Below, one piece after another: positions 33,730 through 44,711 of a stretch of 64,000 nt of DNA. Source of the stretch: Tritrichomonas musculus (taxonomy: Eukaryota > Parabasalia > Tritrichomonadida > Tritrichomonadidae); contig JAPFFF010000013.1 of the NCBI GenBank assembly GCA_039105265.1, forward strand, positions 1,798,001 through 1,862,000, given 5' to 3'. Numbering within the stretch: the first letter of the stretch is position 1; the number at the start of each line of letters is the position of its first letter. The notes beneath the pieces were generated by a model. It saw only the letters and a list, made by a program, of their open reading frames with translations, did not search any database and was not told the origin of the DNA. Position numbers and translations under genes: made by a program.

Positions 33730-35139
33730 ATGAAGATATATTTTAAATTATGCTTTCCATTTAAAGCAGGTTATTCAGGTTTTCTTTCACTCTACGTAAA
33801 TCCCACGGATTTCATTGAAGATGCAAAAAAAAAACTACAAAAGATGTTCAGCATTTATATTCAGCATCACATATTAAGTTATAATGGAACCATGTTAAAT
33901 GAAGGCTGTACCTTTCAAGATTATGCAATTCAAGATGGCTCGAAAATCAGTATTAATTTGATTCTTAGAGGTGGAGGATGTCCATGTAAAAAGCCTTCAC
34001 CTGTTTTAGGATTCATCAATCAAGATAATGGCAAATATTATAACAGACCTCTTCCATCAGGAAAATTAACACCACGATACATTCGAAATACAAATGCCAC
34101 TTTTGTTTATGAACAAGTTGGAGGAACATGCTATGCATATGCAGCATGTAGTGCATACATCAACACGATTGTTCGAATTTTTGGTGCAAAGCCGCCATCT
34201 TTTCAAGAATGTTATAATATTGCATGTTACAATGGGCATCGTGGAGGAAGACCTGAAAAGTCTATCCAACTTCTAGAAGATCATTTTCAGTATGGGATTC
34301 TATATGATATCACAAAAAAATTGTCAATTAAAGATGCAATTACAATATCTCCAATTGTTTGCTTTACAACAAGTGAGAAAGGTTGGTATAATGTTGCTTC
34401 TGGATCATTATTGAAGTATCCTGGTGGAAAACCTGATGGAAATCATGCTGTATTGATTGAAGGTTATGATCTTCAAAAAGATTGTTTCATATGTAAAAAT
34501 TCTTGGGGTGGAAGAAGTGCAGAACCAAGATTTGATTTCACTCAATCAGCAGCTCATCATTATAGATTCATCCGTGTTTATTTCACAGAGAGAAGTATTC
34601 GTATCCATGGTGCAAGACAGTTTTATCCAAGAATGAAAAAATTTGTTGGTAATTATAAAAGAAATATAATTGAATGTGCATGGATGGATAGAGCTACAGC
34701 AATTTATACATCTGATTATGTATGCAGATATCTTTATAATGCAAAAGGAAAATATAAATATATCGGATATGAAATTAATTCTTGGATTAATCTCAATATT
34801 GTGTCACAAAATACAAATAGAGAGAATATGAATGAGTATTTGAAAAAAAAAGAAGAGTATGACAATTTTGTTAATATTATTAGAATGCAACCAAATAAGA
34901 AATTACAAAATTCTCCAATAAATGTAAACCCAAAGACAAAAATAGAAAAGAAAGAAGAACCTTTTTTGATCGAAAACTGCTTTCAATTATTTGTTTTATC
35001 ATTAGTGATTTTATTATTATTATATTTTACATTACCTACTTTTTATAAGAGATTTCAGAGGATGTCCCACAGAAATAAAATTCAATTTTTTTCAATGATT
35101 TCTATTTTATTGTTGTTCAAAATAAGAAAAATCAAATAA
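33730..35139 (+). CDS. Ubiquitin-like domain fused to papain-type cysteine peptidase, membrane-anchored
   Basis: I start at the ATG at 33730 because MKIYFK aligns with the first residues of ubiquitin; a longer in-frame start at 33688 would add 14 residues. Residues 1-83 are ubiquitin-like (LYVNPTDFIEDAKKKLQ, DYAIQDGSKISINLILRGGG), with a short insert after the first strand and a C-terminal LRGGG. Residues about 115-290 are a C1-type peptidase: Gln129 and Cys134 (QVGGTCYAYA), His239 (NHAVLIEGYD) and Asn257 (KNSWGG). No signal peptide or usual papain propeptide is seen. A membrane helix lies at about 419-437 and a second hydrophobic stretch at 451-463. The LRGG end suggests the ubiquitin-like part might be cleaved off (inference). 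Confidence 0.8.
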   Translation: MKIYFKLCFPFKAGYSGFLSLYVNPTDFIEDAKKKLQKMFSIYIQHHILSYNGTMLNEGCTFQDYAIQDGSKISINLILRGGGCPCKKPSPVLGFINQDNGKYYNRPLPSGKLTPRYIRNTNATFVYEQVGGTCYAYAACSAYINTIVRIFGAKPPSFQECYNIACYNGHRGGRPEKSIQLLEDHFQYGILYDITKKLSIKDAITISPIVCFTTSEKGWYNVASGSLLKYPGGKPDGNHAVLIEGYDLQKDCFICKNSWGGRSAEPRFDFTQSAAHHYRFIRVYFTERSIRIHGARQFYPRMKKFVGNYKRNIIECAWMDRATAIYTSDYVCRYLYNAKGKYKYIGYEINSWINLNIVSQNTNRENMNEYLKKKEEYDNFVNIIRMQPNKKLQNSPINVNPKTKIEKKEEPFLIENCFQLFVLSLVILLLLYFTLPTFYKRFQRMSHRNKIQFFSMISILLLFKIRKIK

Positions 35140-36427
35140 ATGTAAGCGATAAAGTTTAAATCTACTTATAATTTAGCTGAATGACTGATTCGTGAAAAAA
35201 ATATAATTCTCAATATCTTTGACTTGTAAATATATTTTTTTGTTTTGAAAGGATATACAGCATTAGTAACATGATTATATTAGTAATTTGCATTTTTGCG
35301 CCACAGTTTTGATTTTCTTTTGTAAAAACAAGATCATCAAGTTGTTTTGATTGAAACAAAAAAAATAGTCTATAAATATTCTATTAATCATTATTTTATT
35401 TTTATTTAATTTTATTATATTTTAAATTGATATATTAATCAAAAATTTGTCGAGTTAAAATTAAGATATTAGCAAATAAATTTGCTTAATCATTTTTGAC
35501 CAAATACTAATTCAAAAAAAAGAAAATTTCAATGGCTCTGTACGTTAAATTTAAAATTCTTAACGTACACTTTGGTTTTTATTCTTTTTATATGAAAACA
35601 AGAAGCAATCAAAAGCAAAAAAATCAATTATAGAAATATAATAGATCGAATAGATCCGATATTTGGAAATAAAGGATAGTTTGCTAAGCTTATTACTAGA
35701 ATTCAGATAATCACATACAACTTGGAAAGAAATTTATATTATTAAATGATAGTATCATTATTTATATACTCCAAAAATTAGGATTTCAGATTTTTAAATT
35801 ACAAAAAGTTGGTAATTGCTAAAAAGAAATTTCCTATTCTATTTAATTTCAAAATATTTACGACCTAAACAATAAACTTAAGTTGAATTTTTATAAGTAC
35901 TTCATAAGTTCACACGATTTTGGTACTATCTCATCTTCTACTGCAAAAAATTGAAAAAAAACAATGAATAATAATGAATAAAAACAATTTTCAAGAAATT
36001 ATAATTATTTTTAATAATTACTTTTGATTTTTATCATTTATTTGCTATAATGTTCTTTCTTATGGGTTTTCTTTTCAGAATCTTAAATAAATCATATTCA
36101 CAAATTTAATAAAAATCAAGAGTTTTACTTTCAGAGGATTATTTTTAAATATAAATTTCATTAATAAAAATCAATATTTCAATTAAATTAAGCCAAAAAA
36201 AATATTTTTTTTATTTTTTTATTTTGATGAATCATATTCAAAATATTGAAAAATAATTCAATTTTGAAACAAAAGTTTATTTGTTGCATATATTAAATTT
36301 TCTTCGACAAAATAATAATTATATAGTTTATATAATTTTAATATAAAATATTAAAAACAATATCAAAAATATGGAAGAATCTATAGACTATTTAGTTTGT
36401 GGGACATCCTCTATCAATATTATAAAA
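35140..36427. other. Intergenic, with a 15-bp inverted repeat reaching into the upstream gene
   Basis: AGAGGATGTCCCACA at 35057-35071 (inside the last codons of the peptidase gene) is matched by its exact complement at 36398-36412. The 1.36 kb between is AT-rich and has no gene. No target duplication is visible, so this is only a candidate element. Confidence 0.35.
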
Positions 36428-36439
36428 GGTGTGGGCGCT

Positions 36440-37140
36440 ATCAATAATCATGTTTTTGTATAATTTTGATATATTATATTTAGTATTAGTTATTAAGTAA
36501 TATTTTAGATTTTTAATAAAAATTATTCCATACATCATGTTTTAAATGTATTTTAATTTTTTATTAATTTTGAGAAGTTTATTTTTTATTTTTATATAAA
36601 CTATTCAAATTAAAAATTTAATTTATTGTAGGTAAAGCTCTAAATGTGTAAATTCAATTCCTTTCCCCCAAAAAGGCTAATGGCTATACTGATATCAGCG
36701 CATTTTGTATGTTCTTATTTTGGCAATATTTATAAGTATTTGATAATTATACAATTCTTTATACTTTTCAACCAATTTAAAACTAACAAAAAAAGGATAA
36801 TAAATTGGGAATAAAATGAATATTCACATGCAAAACAAATACTACCTTTTGTATCAAATGTTAATAAAGACATTGTGAAATTTCACATTTTTTTTTTAAC
36901 AGTTGGCAAGTATCTTAAAAAGGCATTGAACTTATACAATTAGATCTCAAAATAACAAAGAAATCTTTGAAAAAATATTTTTATTTTTAAAATGAAATTT
37001 GTGATCTTATTTTATTATTTTTTGTTCATAGGAAATGTTCAAAAAACAACAATATAATGCTGTAATAAAACTTAAATTAAAGAAATATAGTTTAAAATTA
37101 AGAATAATAAAATTTTATTGATATGTAATTGAGATAATAT
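36440..37140. other. Non-coding part of the P-like element (left side)
   Basis: About 700 bases between the left 12-bp end and the transposase stop. AT-rich, with no gene. Confidence 0.5.
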
Positions 37141-37877
37141 TTAAGCTATTTCTTTTTTTTTTATTTGTTGTTTAAGTTTGTTAGAATAATCATTTAGTGG
37201 ATTTTGATAAAGAAACTCCATAAAATCTTTTATATTTGTTTTATCAAGTGCTTTTATTTCAAATTCATTTAAATTAAATCTCGTTGTCATAACCGATTGA
37301 GGCTGCAATTTTTTTTTATTCATTGCTAGCTTCCTCTTTTCTTTTCTGATAATCTTTAATTCATTATATTCATCAGTTTTATAACGATTAATAATTGAAC
37401 TTCCTGATAATTTTGAAGGGATGTATATACGCTCATTCCATTGAATTTTTTTATAATTTTTAAACCAAATAACAAAAGGTTTTATATCAACCTTATGATT
37501 AGCTAAAAGTTCATTATTTTGTTTCATATTAGCCCAAATGATTGTAAAAAGCTGAAATGGTGTATATGCAGATATTTCACCATCTTTCTGAATCAATTCA
37601 CCACCAACCGCAACTCCTGCTTCACTTAGTCTTTCTCTTCTTTTTATTGAAATGTTATTTTTATCAATTAATGTTTTAATAAAGAATCCTTTTGATAGTG
37701 AATTGATCATATTATACCACGAATGATCATAATGGCTTGATAAACGGATAATTCCAAATAGATTTTCTAAAGGGTGTGATGAAATGTTACCCAAACGTAT
37801 GAAATCGAATGATTTCAATGCAACCGCCAAACCGATAATAGTATTTATTATTCTTTCAATTCCTATTCTTGAATGAA
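37141..37877 (-). pseudogene. P-like transposase, 3' portion (split by Polinton)
   Basis: From the target site at 37877 the minus strand reads HSRIGIERIINTIIGLAVAL and then SHPLENLFGIIR, which resembles the C-terminal catalytic region of P-element/THAP9-type transposases (D.LE.FFG.IR pattern). A Lys-rich tail and a stop at 37141 follow. The open frame extends to 37950, but its first 24 codons come from the Polinton repeat and are not native. After one 6-bp duplication copy is discounted, the frame is the same as that of the piece on the other side of the Polinton. Confidence 0.65.
37872..37877. repeat. Polinton target site duplication, left copy (AATGAA)
   Basis: AATGAA directly abuts the AGTAGT start of the left terminal repeat and is repeated exactly at 59867-59872 after the right end. 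Six-base duplications are the rule for Polintons/Mavericks. Confidence 0.92.
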
Positions 37878-38141
37878 AGTAGTATATGTATGTGCGTATT
37901 GGTGGTCGAATAATTTTTCTAGGTCTCCCAATACCAGGAACCAAGCTCAAAACCTCATTTTAAAAATTAACGAAAAAATTATCCACAGGGTTTAAATTTT
38001 AATTAGCCTCCATAATCTGTTGTAGAACAAGGCCTGTCATAAAGCGCTAAACACTCATTTTAAAATTTATTTCAAAGTTAATTTGGGATTTAAAATTTGA
38101 ATAAGGGCTCCAGAGTGATTCTGAGAACAAGTTATAAAATT
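37878..38141. repeat. Polinton left terminal inverted repeat (264 bp)
   Basis: Begins AGTAGTATATGTATGTGCG and matches the complement of 59603-59866 over 264 bases, with one difference seen by eye. The AG...CT outer dinucleotides are typical of Polintons. Confidence 0.93.
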
Positions 38142-38183
38142 AATTTTTGAACTAATTTTTTTCCACATTTTTATTTTTGATAA

Positions 38184-41100
38184 ATGGCTTTCAACCAAAA
38201 TTCATGTATTGATTTTACTAATGACGATATTATTGAATCTATTAATAATATTAATCAAGGACTTAATGAAAATCTTGAAATTGCAGATACTCGTCGATAT
38301 CGAGGAGGTGCTAAATTACGAAATATCAGAACATTATATACATATCTAAATCAACATAACGCTCAAGAAATAATTAATCCTGATTTTAAAGATGATAATG
38401 AATTTGAAGAAGGTCTTGATAACTTCATTATTCATGAACAAGAACGTCACAAACAATTATTAAATGAATCTTATGAACGAAATTATGAAAATATATCAAA
38501 ACGTGAATCATTTTATGATGATGAACAACCAAATGAATCTGATATTCACTATTTTAATGAACAACAATCTCAAATCAATCAAGAATATCAGAATCAACGA
38601 AATGAACAAAATTATAACAATAATATTGCAAATCGTGAATCATTTTATGAAGATGAACAACCAAATGAATCTGATGTTGAATACTTTGAACAAGAGCAAA
38701 ATAAAATTAAACGACATTATGAAATCGAAGATGCAATTAAACGTGCAAATGAAGCAGTTGACAATGCAATTCAATTAATCAAACAATATAATAAAGAAGA
38801 GAATCTCAAGAAAATTGAACAAAAAGAAATTCACGATAAATCCCATTTACTTGAATATTACATTCCTGAAAACGAAGAATTATATGAATATCTTGATAAA
38901 TTCAATAACAAATTTAAATCAAAACACAATGATTATCTTATGATTAATGAACCACATGATTTTGATAAAGCAGTTGAGGTTTGGGATTATTATAACAACT
39001 ATCCCGAAACAAATATTGCTCAGAAACAATACAATGGCTCCCCAATTGTTATTTATTATTTCAATCAAATCTCATCATTAAATCAAATCTTCGAATCATT
39101 GCAACAAGTATTTGATAGAGAACTAAAACCATTCAAAATTCATTTCCAATTATCTGGTGTATTTGAATCTCCTACAGTTAATTTTGGTGAAGATTCTGAT
39201 GAAAATAAATATGAATATGAGGCTCGTGAAATCAAATGGAGAAACTTTAAAGAATCAATTCCAATTATTGTAAATTCAATTCAGGACCTTGATTATGTTA
39301 AAATGTATATTGAATCAAATCTCCATTCATATGAAACATCATCTTCATCAACTAAATTAACAATCGTTGGTTCAGTTTCATTTACTGTCTCACGAATGCG
39401 AAAGGTTACTGGACATATCAAAGATTTACCAGAAGAATTCATCAAAAATGATTTTATTATATCTGACAATGAAGATGATAAATTATGTTTCTATCGATTT
39501 CTTGCAATCTGTTTGAGTGATATCATAATTGTAAATAATGTTGAAATACATAAACTTGCAGACACTCAAAAATATCGAGTACAAGATAGAACTAAGGTTG
39601 CTAAAAAAATCCTTCTCAAAGAACATAACATTGAATATAACACCAAAATTCCAAAACAAGGATTAAAGATTCTCAAAGAATTCAAAGGAGTAACAATGGA
39701 ACAAATGGAAGAATTGTCTAAGAAATATCATCTCAACATTAATATTTATGAGTTCACTAAAACTGATAATTCTTCATATTACGACTTATCTGAACAATGG
39801 TTTTTCGATAAATCTTATCCAACTCATTCTGCATTACTTTTCTCCAAAGACCAAATTATTCATATTATGTATATTAAAGATGCTGAAAAACTAACTCAAA
39901 TACATATTTGTCCAAAATGTCATTCATACACTCATCGTGGACCTAAAAATATGTTTAGATTTGAATCTCATGTCAAACATTGTGATGGTGTCTTCAAGAA
40001 GAACTTTATTCCAAACAAGGAACCACTTCCATTCTGTCCACATATCTTAAACAATCCAGTTTATGAATATTGTTTGGCATACGATTTAGAATGGAAACCT
40101 AACATTTATTATATGACATACGATTTTGAAACGATGGAACAATCAGTTAACAAATCGATTTCTGATTCAACTGTAATCAATTCACGTTTGATACCTCTTT
40201 CTGTTGCTTCATGTGTTAAATTATCTTCAGGATTAATTACAAAACATTTCTCATTAAGAGAGTCTGAAGAGTTTATTCCAGAATGGATTTCATGGTTGTT
40301 CGAACAATCGATGGAAGTACTGAATGATAAAATCGTTTATGACAAATCGTTCCTCCCTGCTGATAAAATTTATGATATTGATACAAATATTTATACCATA
40401 ACCGTTTTCGGATTTAATTCATCAAGATTTGATTCTAATTTGTTCAAGAAATATCTTAATTACTCACACTGGAAAGTTGAATCAAATTCATTAATTGGAA
40501 CAATATCTTCATTAAAACAATTCATTCTCGTTTCAGACCATCTTCCAACAAAATTACGATTTATTGATGCTCAATCATTTGTTGCTGGAGGTACATTAAA
40601 ACAATTTGGTATTGATTTTGGTGGTGAAACTAATTCTGTGAAAGGTGTTTTCCCATATGAGGCTGTCAATTCATCAAACTATAATGAAGTATTATCTAAA
40701 TCTGAACCATTTTCATACAACGACTTTGACAGCTATCTCAACCAAAAAAATCCACTCTCAAAATCTGATTATCAAATATATCTCGAAGATGCTAAAAACT
40801 ATAAAACACGATGGGATTACTTGCTTGCTTATAATGACAATGATGTTGAAATGATGATTAAACCAATTGACAATTTAATTCAACTCAATGCTCAATACAA
40901 AGTTGATTTGATATCCAATTTATCATTATCTAAGAATGCATCTTGTATAAAATATGCTCTGGCATACAAGGATTTCAATCCTCATGAAAATTACAATCCT
41001 ATACATAAATACAACGAATTCATTCCAAATCCTAAATGGTGGCAATTCAAATGTGAAAATTATTACAAACAAGATGAACGTTACAATCTTACTCATAATC

Positions 41101-42968
41101 CTAAACGTGATTTAACGAAATGTGTTTCGTCCAATGATTACAAAGCATTTCTTGAACTTTACAATGACCCAATTAAAGGTAAATGTCATCTTTGTAAAGA
41201 ACATTTCACATATCAAAACAAACCAACTCTTGATAGAATTAACAATGATATTGGACACGAATTTTCAAATTGTTTGTTGGCTTGTGCTGAATGTAATAAA
41301 CTTCGAAAACGAGATGACCCAAAAATAACTGCATTAAGAATTCAATTAAAAAAATATTGCAAACTACATCATCTTCCAACTTTGATAAATAATGAAGATG
41401 AATATTATACAATTCGAAATGCCATTGCTGGTGGATTATCAAATGTAATGCATCGTGTTAACATCAAAGGTGAAACTCATATCAACAAATTCCGTTACGA
41501 CGGAATCAATAACAAGGTAATCTCTTATGATACAAATAACGTTCAAACACATATTCTTGGAATTGATTTCAATTCACTTTATCCTTCATCATTCAGTTCA
41601 AATCCACATCCATTTATTAAATACCATGGAGGAATTATGTTCATGCCAGGTGCTTTCATTCGAAGGATTGAAGCAAAGGATAAACAATCTCGAGAACGTT
41701 GTATGAAAATCATAACTTCAAAATCACGTTTTTCAAATAAACCAAATTATGTTTTCTATGCTGTTGTGAAACTATCTTTTCCCAAATCAAAAATCAATTA
41801 TTTCATTAATTTCCCACCAGTATTTCGAAACATTAATATCACAAATAATGAAGAAACAATTGGTTCATACATGTACAATTACATGAAATCAAACAATTTA
41901 AATTCAATCGATAAGGAAGAACGTAAATTAACAATGTTGCTTGACACAAATGGGGAATACATGGTTTTCTCAAATTATTACCTCTGGTTCCTTCTCGACC
42001 ATGGATTGGTAATCGATGATGTCAAATCTGTTTCACAATATGAATGTCACACTGGATTCAACCAATTTGTTAATGAATTTATGAAAAAACGTCAAGATAT
42101 CATCTCTGGCAAAACAAATGGGAATGGCGCTGAAAGCGACTTGAGCGTAGCGAATGAAAAATTTTACAAAATCTCAATGAATGGTTCTTATGGATATGAT
42201 GGAATGAATACTGAGAAGTTCTCTAAAATCAAAATCTGTGATGCAAATAAGGCTTACCAATCAATTATCTCACAAACATACATGGGAGGTGCTCAATTAA
42301 ATGATAACACATTTATGATTCAACATTCACCCAAATCATATCATTGCACAACTTGCATCCAAGAATCTCTTTGGACATTAGATAATGCAAAATTCTGGTA
42401 TTTGACTTTCTATTATGATTTCATGAATCGATGCTTGGATATGGAACGTTTACATTTAACATCCCTCGATACCGATTCATATTACTGGGCTATCGCCGGG
42501 AATCCAAATGAACCACCAACTCAAAATTTCGATTACATTATCAAAAACAAAGAATACTATGACAAACATATTTATAAATTCATGCCAAATCCTAATATTG
42601 GAACAATCGAAGATGAAAAAAAGATATTAGGTCTAAGTGTTGAGAAATATGGGGATAATCAAATTGCACTTGCTCCAAAATGTTACACCATTTGGAATAA
42701 TAATGGGCAAACCAAATCATTAAAATTGAAAGGAGTATCACTTAAAAAGAATGATATTAAATATCCAGATTATAAATCAATTATCGAAAACAATTCTGTT
42801 AAAATTGGTAAGAATATTAATCTTCAAATGAATAATAATCAGATGTCAAAATTGACTATTAATAAGAACGCGTTAACCGGACAACATACAAAAATGATTG
42901 TTTTAGAAAATAATTCATGTGCACCATTTGTTAAAGGAATTACTGCTAATGATTATATTATTCAATGA
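38184..42968 (+). CDS. Polinton protein-primed DNA polymerase B
   Basis: 1,594 residues. The N-terminal part has two copies of a RESFY.DEQPNESD repeat (about 110-175). A Cys/His zinc-binding motif (CPKC...H...C) lies at about 575-600. Exonuclease motifs are near 643 (YDFET), 743 (FNSSRFDSN) and 883 (YNDNDVE). An HNH-like CxxC...CxxC module (HLCKEHF, LDRINND, CAECNKLR) lies at about 998-1045, between exonuclease and polymerase. Polymerase motifs A (DFNSLYPSS), B (KISMNGSYG) and C (LDTDSYYW) are near 1128, 1329 and 1428. It replicates the element from a terminal protein. The gene starts 43 bases inside the left repeat. Confidence 0.92.
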   Translation: MAFNQNSCIDFTNDDIIESINNINQGLNENLEIADTRRYRGGAKLRNIRTLYTYLNQHNAQEIINPDFKDDNEFEEGLDNFIIHEQERHKQLLNESYERNYENISKRESFYDDEQPNESDIHYFNEQQSQINQEYQNQRNEQNYNNNIANRESFYEDEQPNESDVEYFEQEQNKIKRHYEIEDAIKRANEAVDNAIQLIKQYNKEENLKKIEQKEIHDKSHLLEYYIPENEELYEYLDKFNNKFKSKHNDYLMINEPHDFDKAVEVWDYYNNYPETNIAQKQYNGSPIVIYYFNQISSLNQIFESLQQVFDRELKPFKIHFQLSGVFESPTVNFGEDSDENKYEYEAREIKWRNFKESIPIIVNSIQDLDYVKMYIESNLHSYETSSSSTKLTIVGSVSFTVSRMRKVTGHIKDLPEEFIKNDFIISDNEDDKLCFYRFLAICLSDIIIVNNVEIHKLADTQKYRVQDRTKVAKKILLKEHNIEYNTKIPKQGLKILKEFKGVTMEQMEELSKKYHLNINIYEFTKTDNSSYYDLSEQWFFDKSYPTHSALLFSKDQIIHIMYIKDAEKLTQIHICPKCHSYTHRGPKNMFRFESHVKHCDGVFKKNFIPNKEPLPFCPHILNNPVYEYCLAYDLEWKPNIYYMTYDFETMEQSVNKSISDSTVINSRLIPLSVASCVKLSSGLITKHFSLRESEEFIPEWISWLFEQSMEVLNDKIVYDKSFLPADKIYDIDTNIYTITVFGFNSSRFDSNLFKKYLNYSHWKVESNSLIGTISSLKQFILVSDHLPTKLRFIDAQSFVAGGTLKQFGIDFGGETNSVKGVFPYEAVNSSNYNEVLSKSEPFSYNDFDSYLNQKNPLSKSDYQIYLEDAKNYKTRWDYLLAYNDNDVEMMIKPIDNLIQLNAQYKVDLISNLSLSKNASCIKYALAYKDFNPHENYNPIHKYNEFIPNPKWWQFKCENYYKQDERYNLTHNPKRDLTKCVSSNDYKAFLELYNDPIKGKCHLCKEHFTYQNKPTLDRINNDIGHEFSNCLLACAECNKLRKRDDPKITALRIQLKKYCKLHHLPTLINNEDEYYTIRNAIAGGLSNVMHRVNIKGETHINKFRYDGINNKVISYDTNNVQTHILGIDFNSLYPSSFSSNPHPFIKYHGGIMFMPGAFIRRIEAKDKQSRERCMKIITSKSRFSNKPNYVFYAVVKLSFPKSKINYFINFPPVFRNINITNNEETIGSYMYNYMKSNNLNSIDKEERKLTMLLDTNGEYMVFSNYYLWFLLDHGLVIDDVKSVSQYECHTGFNQFVNEFMKKRQDIISGKTNGNGAESDLSVANEKFYKISMNGSYGYDGMNTEKFSKIKICDANKAYQSIISQTYMGGAQLNDNTFMIQHSPKSYHCTTCIQESLWTLDNAKFWYLTFYYDFMNRCLDMERLHLTSLDTDSYYWAIAGNPNEPPTQNFDYIIKNKEYYDKHIYKFMPNPNIGTIEDEKKILGLSVEKYGDNQIALAPKCYTIWNNNGQTKSLKLKGVSLKKNDIKYPDYKSIIENNSVKIGKNINLQMNNNQMSKLTINKNALTGQHTKMIVLENNSCAPFVKGITANDYIIQ

Positions 42969-43835
42969 AATGACGACTATGGGAAATCCCATACTCGAAA
43001 AAATATATGAAAAACGTGATTATTAAAAATATTTTTTTTATTCGTTATTTGAATTATCTTATAAATCTAATTTTTCGGTAAAATTGAATTACTATTCAAA
43101 TTAGAATCATCCGACAAATCTGTATTTTTGATAGAGTTCTCAAATTAAAATCATCCGACAAATCTGTAATTTTGAATTACTATTCAAATTAAAATCATCC
43201 GATTTCTCTGTAATAATTGTGAAAGAATTCTGCAGAATCTGATAAATTGAATTACTTCTTAAATAAAATTCATCAGAGAAATCTGATAAATTCTGAGCAT
43301 GGCATCTTCTATTCAATTATAAAATTTTTAAATTCAATGCTCTCTCAATTTTACAGATAATTCCGATTTTTCGAATTTTATATCCAGAGCATCTTTTGGA
43401 ACAAATATCATATATATTTGTAATCATCACATAACCCCGATTTCAAATATTCCACTTTTTCGATTTTTGGTTTCAGATGATTATCTCATCTAATATCTTG
43501 AAAATTCAAATTTCAAATAAAATAGCTAATCGCAATTAGTTACACAAGAACATCAATAAAACAACGTTTTACAGTATCATTATAAGTTTATTCTATGAAA
43601 TCAGTGTGAAAAAAATATTAACATTTTTAATAATCAACTTCTTTAGCTCAGTGAAACAAAGTAATTATACAATTATATTGCGGACTTATATAGTAATATA
43701 TATTTTAAAAATCAGATTCTCAAATCAACTGTAAACATGAAATTTTCACATTTATATTATTCTATTCAAAAAGTGGATTAATAAAATTTATTTTTCAAAT
43801 TTAATTTTTTTTTAATTTTTTTTTCTTCTTCAAAA
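42969..43835. repeat. Non-coding spacer with short direct repeats
   Basis: The spacer holds imperfect copies of a 40-50-base unit containing AAATCATCCGACAAATCTGTA and TTGAATTACTATTCAAAT (about 43085-43290). It is the longest non-coding stretch of the Polinton, so it may hold promoters or a replication signal; this is not shown by the sequence itself. Confidence 0.5.
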
Positions 43836-44711
43836 ATGAACACAATTGTTACACCAATCAATGATGAATACGAATATTTACAATACAATGAACAACTTAG
43901 AATCATTCACTCCAAATCTGATGACATGTTTCAAATTCAATCTATAATCAATTCCTGTCATTCAAATAAACCAGCTCGTCATTGGTTTCAAAATCAAAGT
44001 TCTAAAGAACTTCTTGATTACATAAACGCATCCGGAGGAATTTCGCCGGATGAGAAATTATATGAAAATCGACCATTTCTTCCAATCAATTTACGAGGAA
44101 TTTATGTTCACCGTTTACTTGTTAATCATATTGCTATTTGGTGTTCCCCATCATATTCATTTGATATAATGAAACTTCTTGATTCATACTTTAATCAGCA
44201 ACGCAATCAATTACAAGAACAAATTAATGAATTGAAATTTCAAAATGATATTAATGAAATGTCAATTGATTGGCATAAAAGTCGAATTTATGAAAAAGAT
44301 TCTGAAATTTATATACAACAAATTCAAATCAATGACCAACAAAATCAAATTAACAATTTAATTCCAAGAACTGTTCCAAATAATCATGAACACGATTATG
44401 TTTTCTTCATTTGGAAGGAATCAATTCCAGATACACCAACACATGTTAAATTACATCTTGTTCGAAGACATTTTGATTCATTATCAAGAATTCGAAATCA
44501 TTTCAATAACCAGGAAGAAAACTGGTTTTTCAGAGATAATTTACCAATCTCAATGTCATGCAATCGTGATATCAAAAATTTGATTCATGAGAATTTCAAT
44601 GAAAATGATATGAGAATTGATAAATGTGTCGTTTATGCACGAATTGAATTGTTAAACCAATTGCATGAAATGATTGAAATGTATTTTAATGATTTTCAAT
44701 ATTTTGAATGA
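43836..44711 (+). CDS. Polinton KilA-N domain protein
   Basis: 291 residues. About residues 30-125 match the KilA-N DNA-binding domain (Q.IINSCHSNKPARHWFQNQSSKELLDYI, then GIYVHRLLVNHIAIWCSPSYSF). A Gln-rich coiled coil spans about 125-180. The C-terminal part (about 185-285, HDYVFFIWKES...THVKLHLVRRHFDSLSRI) resembles the partner domain of KilA-N proteins in large DNA viruses. It is likely a DNA-binding regulator of the element. Confidence 0.8.
   Translation: MNTIVTPINDEYEYLQYNEQLRIIHSKSDDMFQIQSIINSCHSNKPARHWFQNQSSKELLDYINASGGISPDEKLYENRPFLPINLRGIYVHRLLVNHIAIWCSPSYSFDIMKLLDSYFNQQRNQLQEQINELKFQNDINEMSIDWHKSRIYEKDSEIYIQQIQINDQQNQINNLIPRTVPNNHEHDYVFFIWKESIPDTPTHVKLHLVRRHFDSLSRIRNHFNNQEENWFFRDNLPISMSCNRDIKNLIHENFNENDMRIDKCVVYARIELLNQLHEMIEMYFNDFQYFE

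Noticed and set aside
37141-37950. A complete 269-residue protein with an N-terminal GRPRK AT-hook-like motif
   Set aside because: The first 24 codons come from the Polinton terminal repeat; the same residues are read at the right end, so the frame is a junction artefact.
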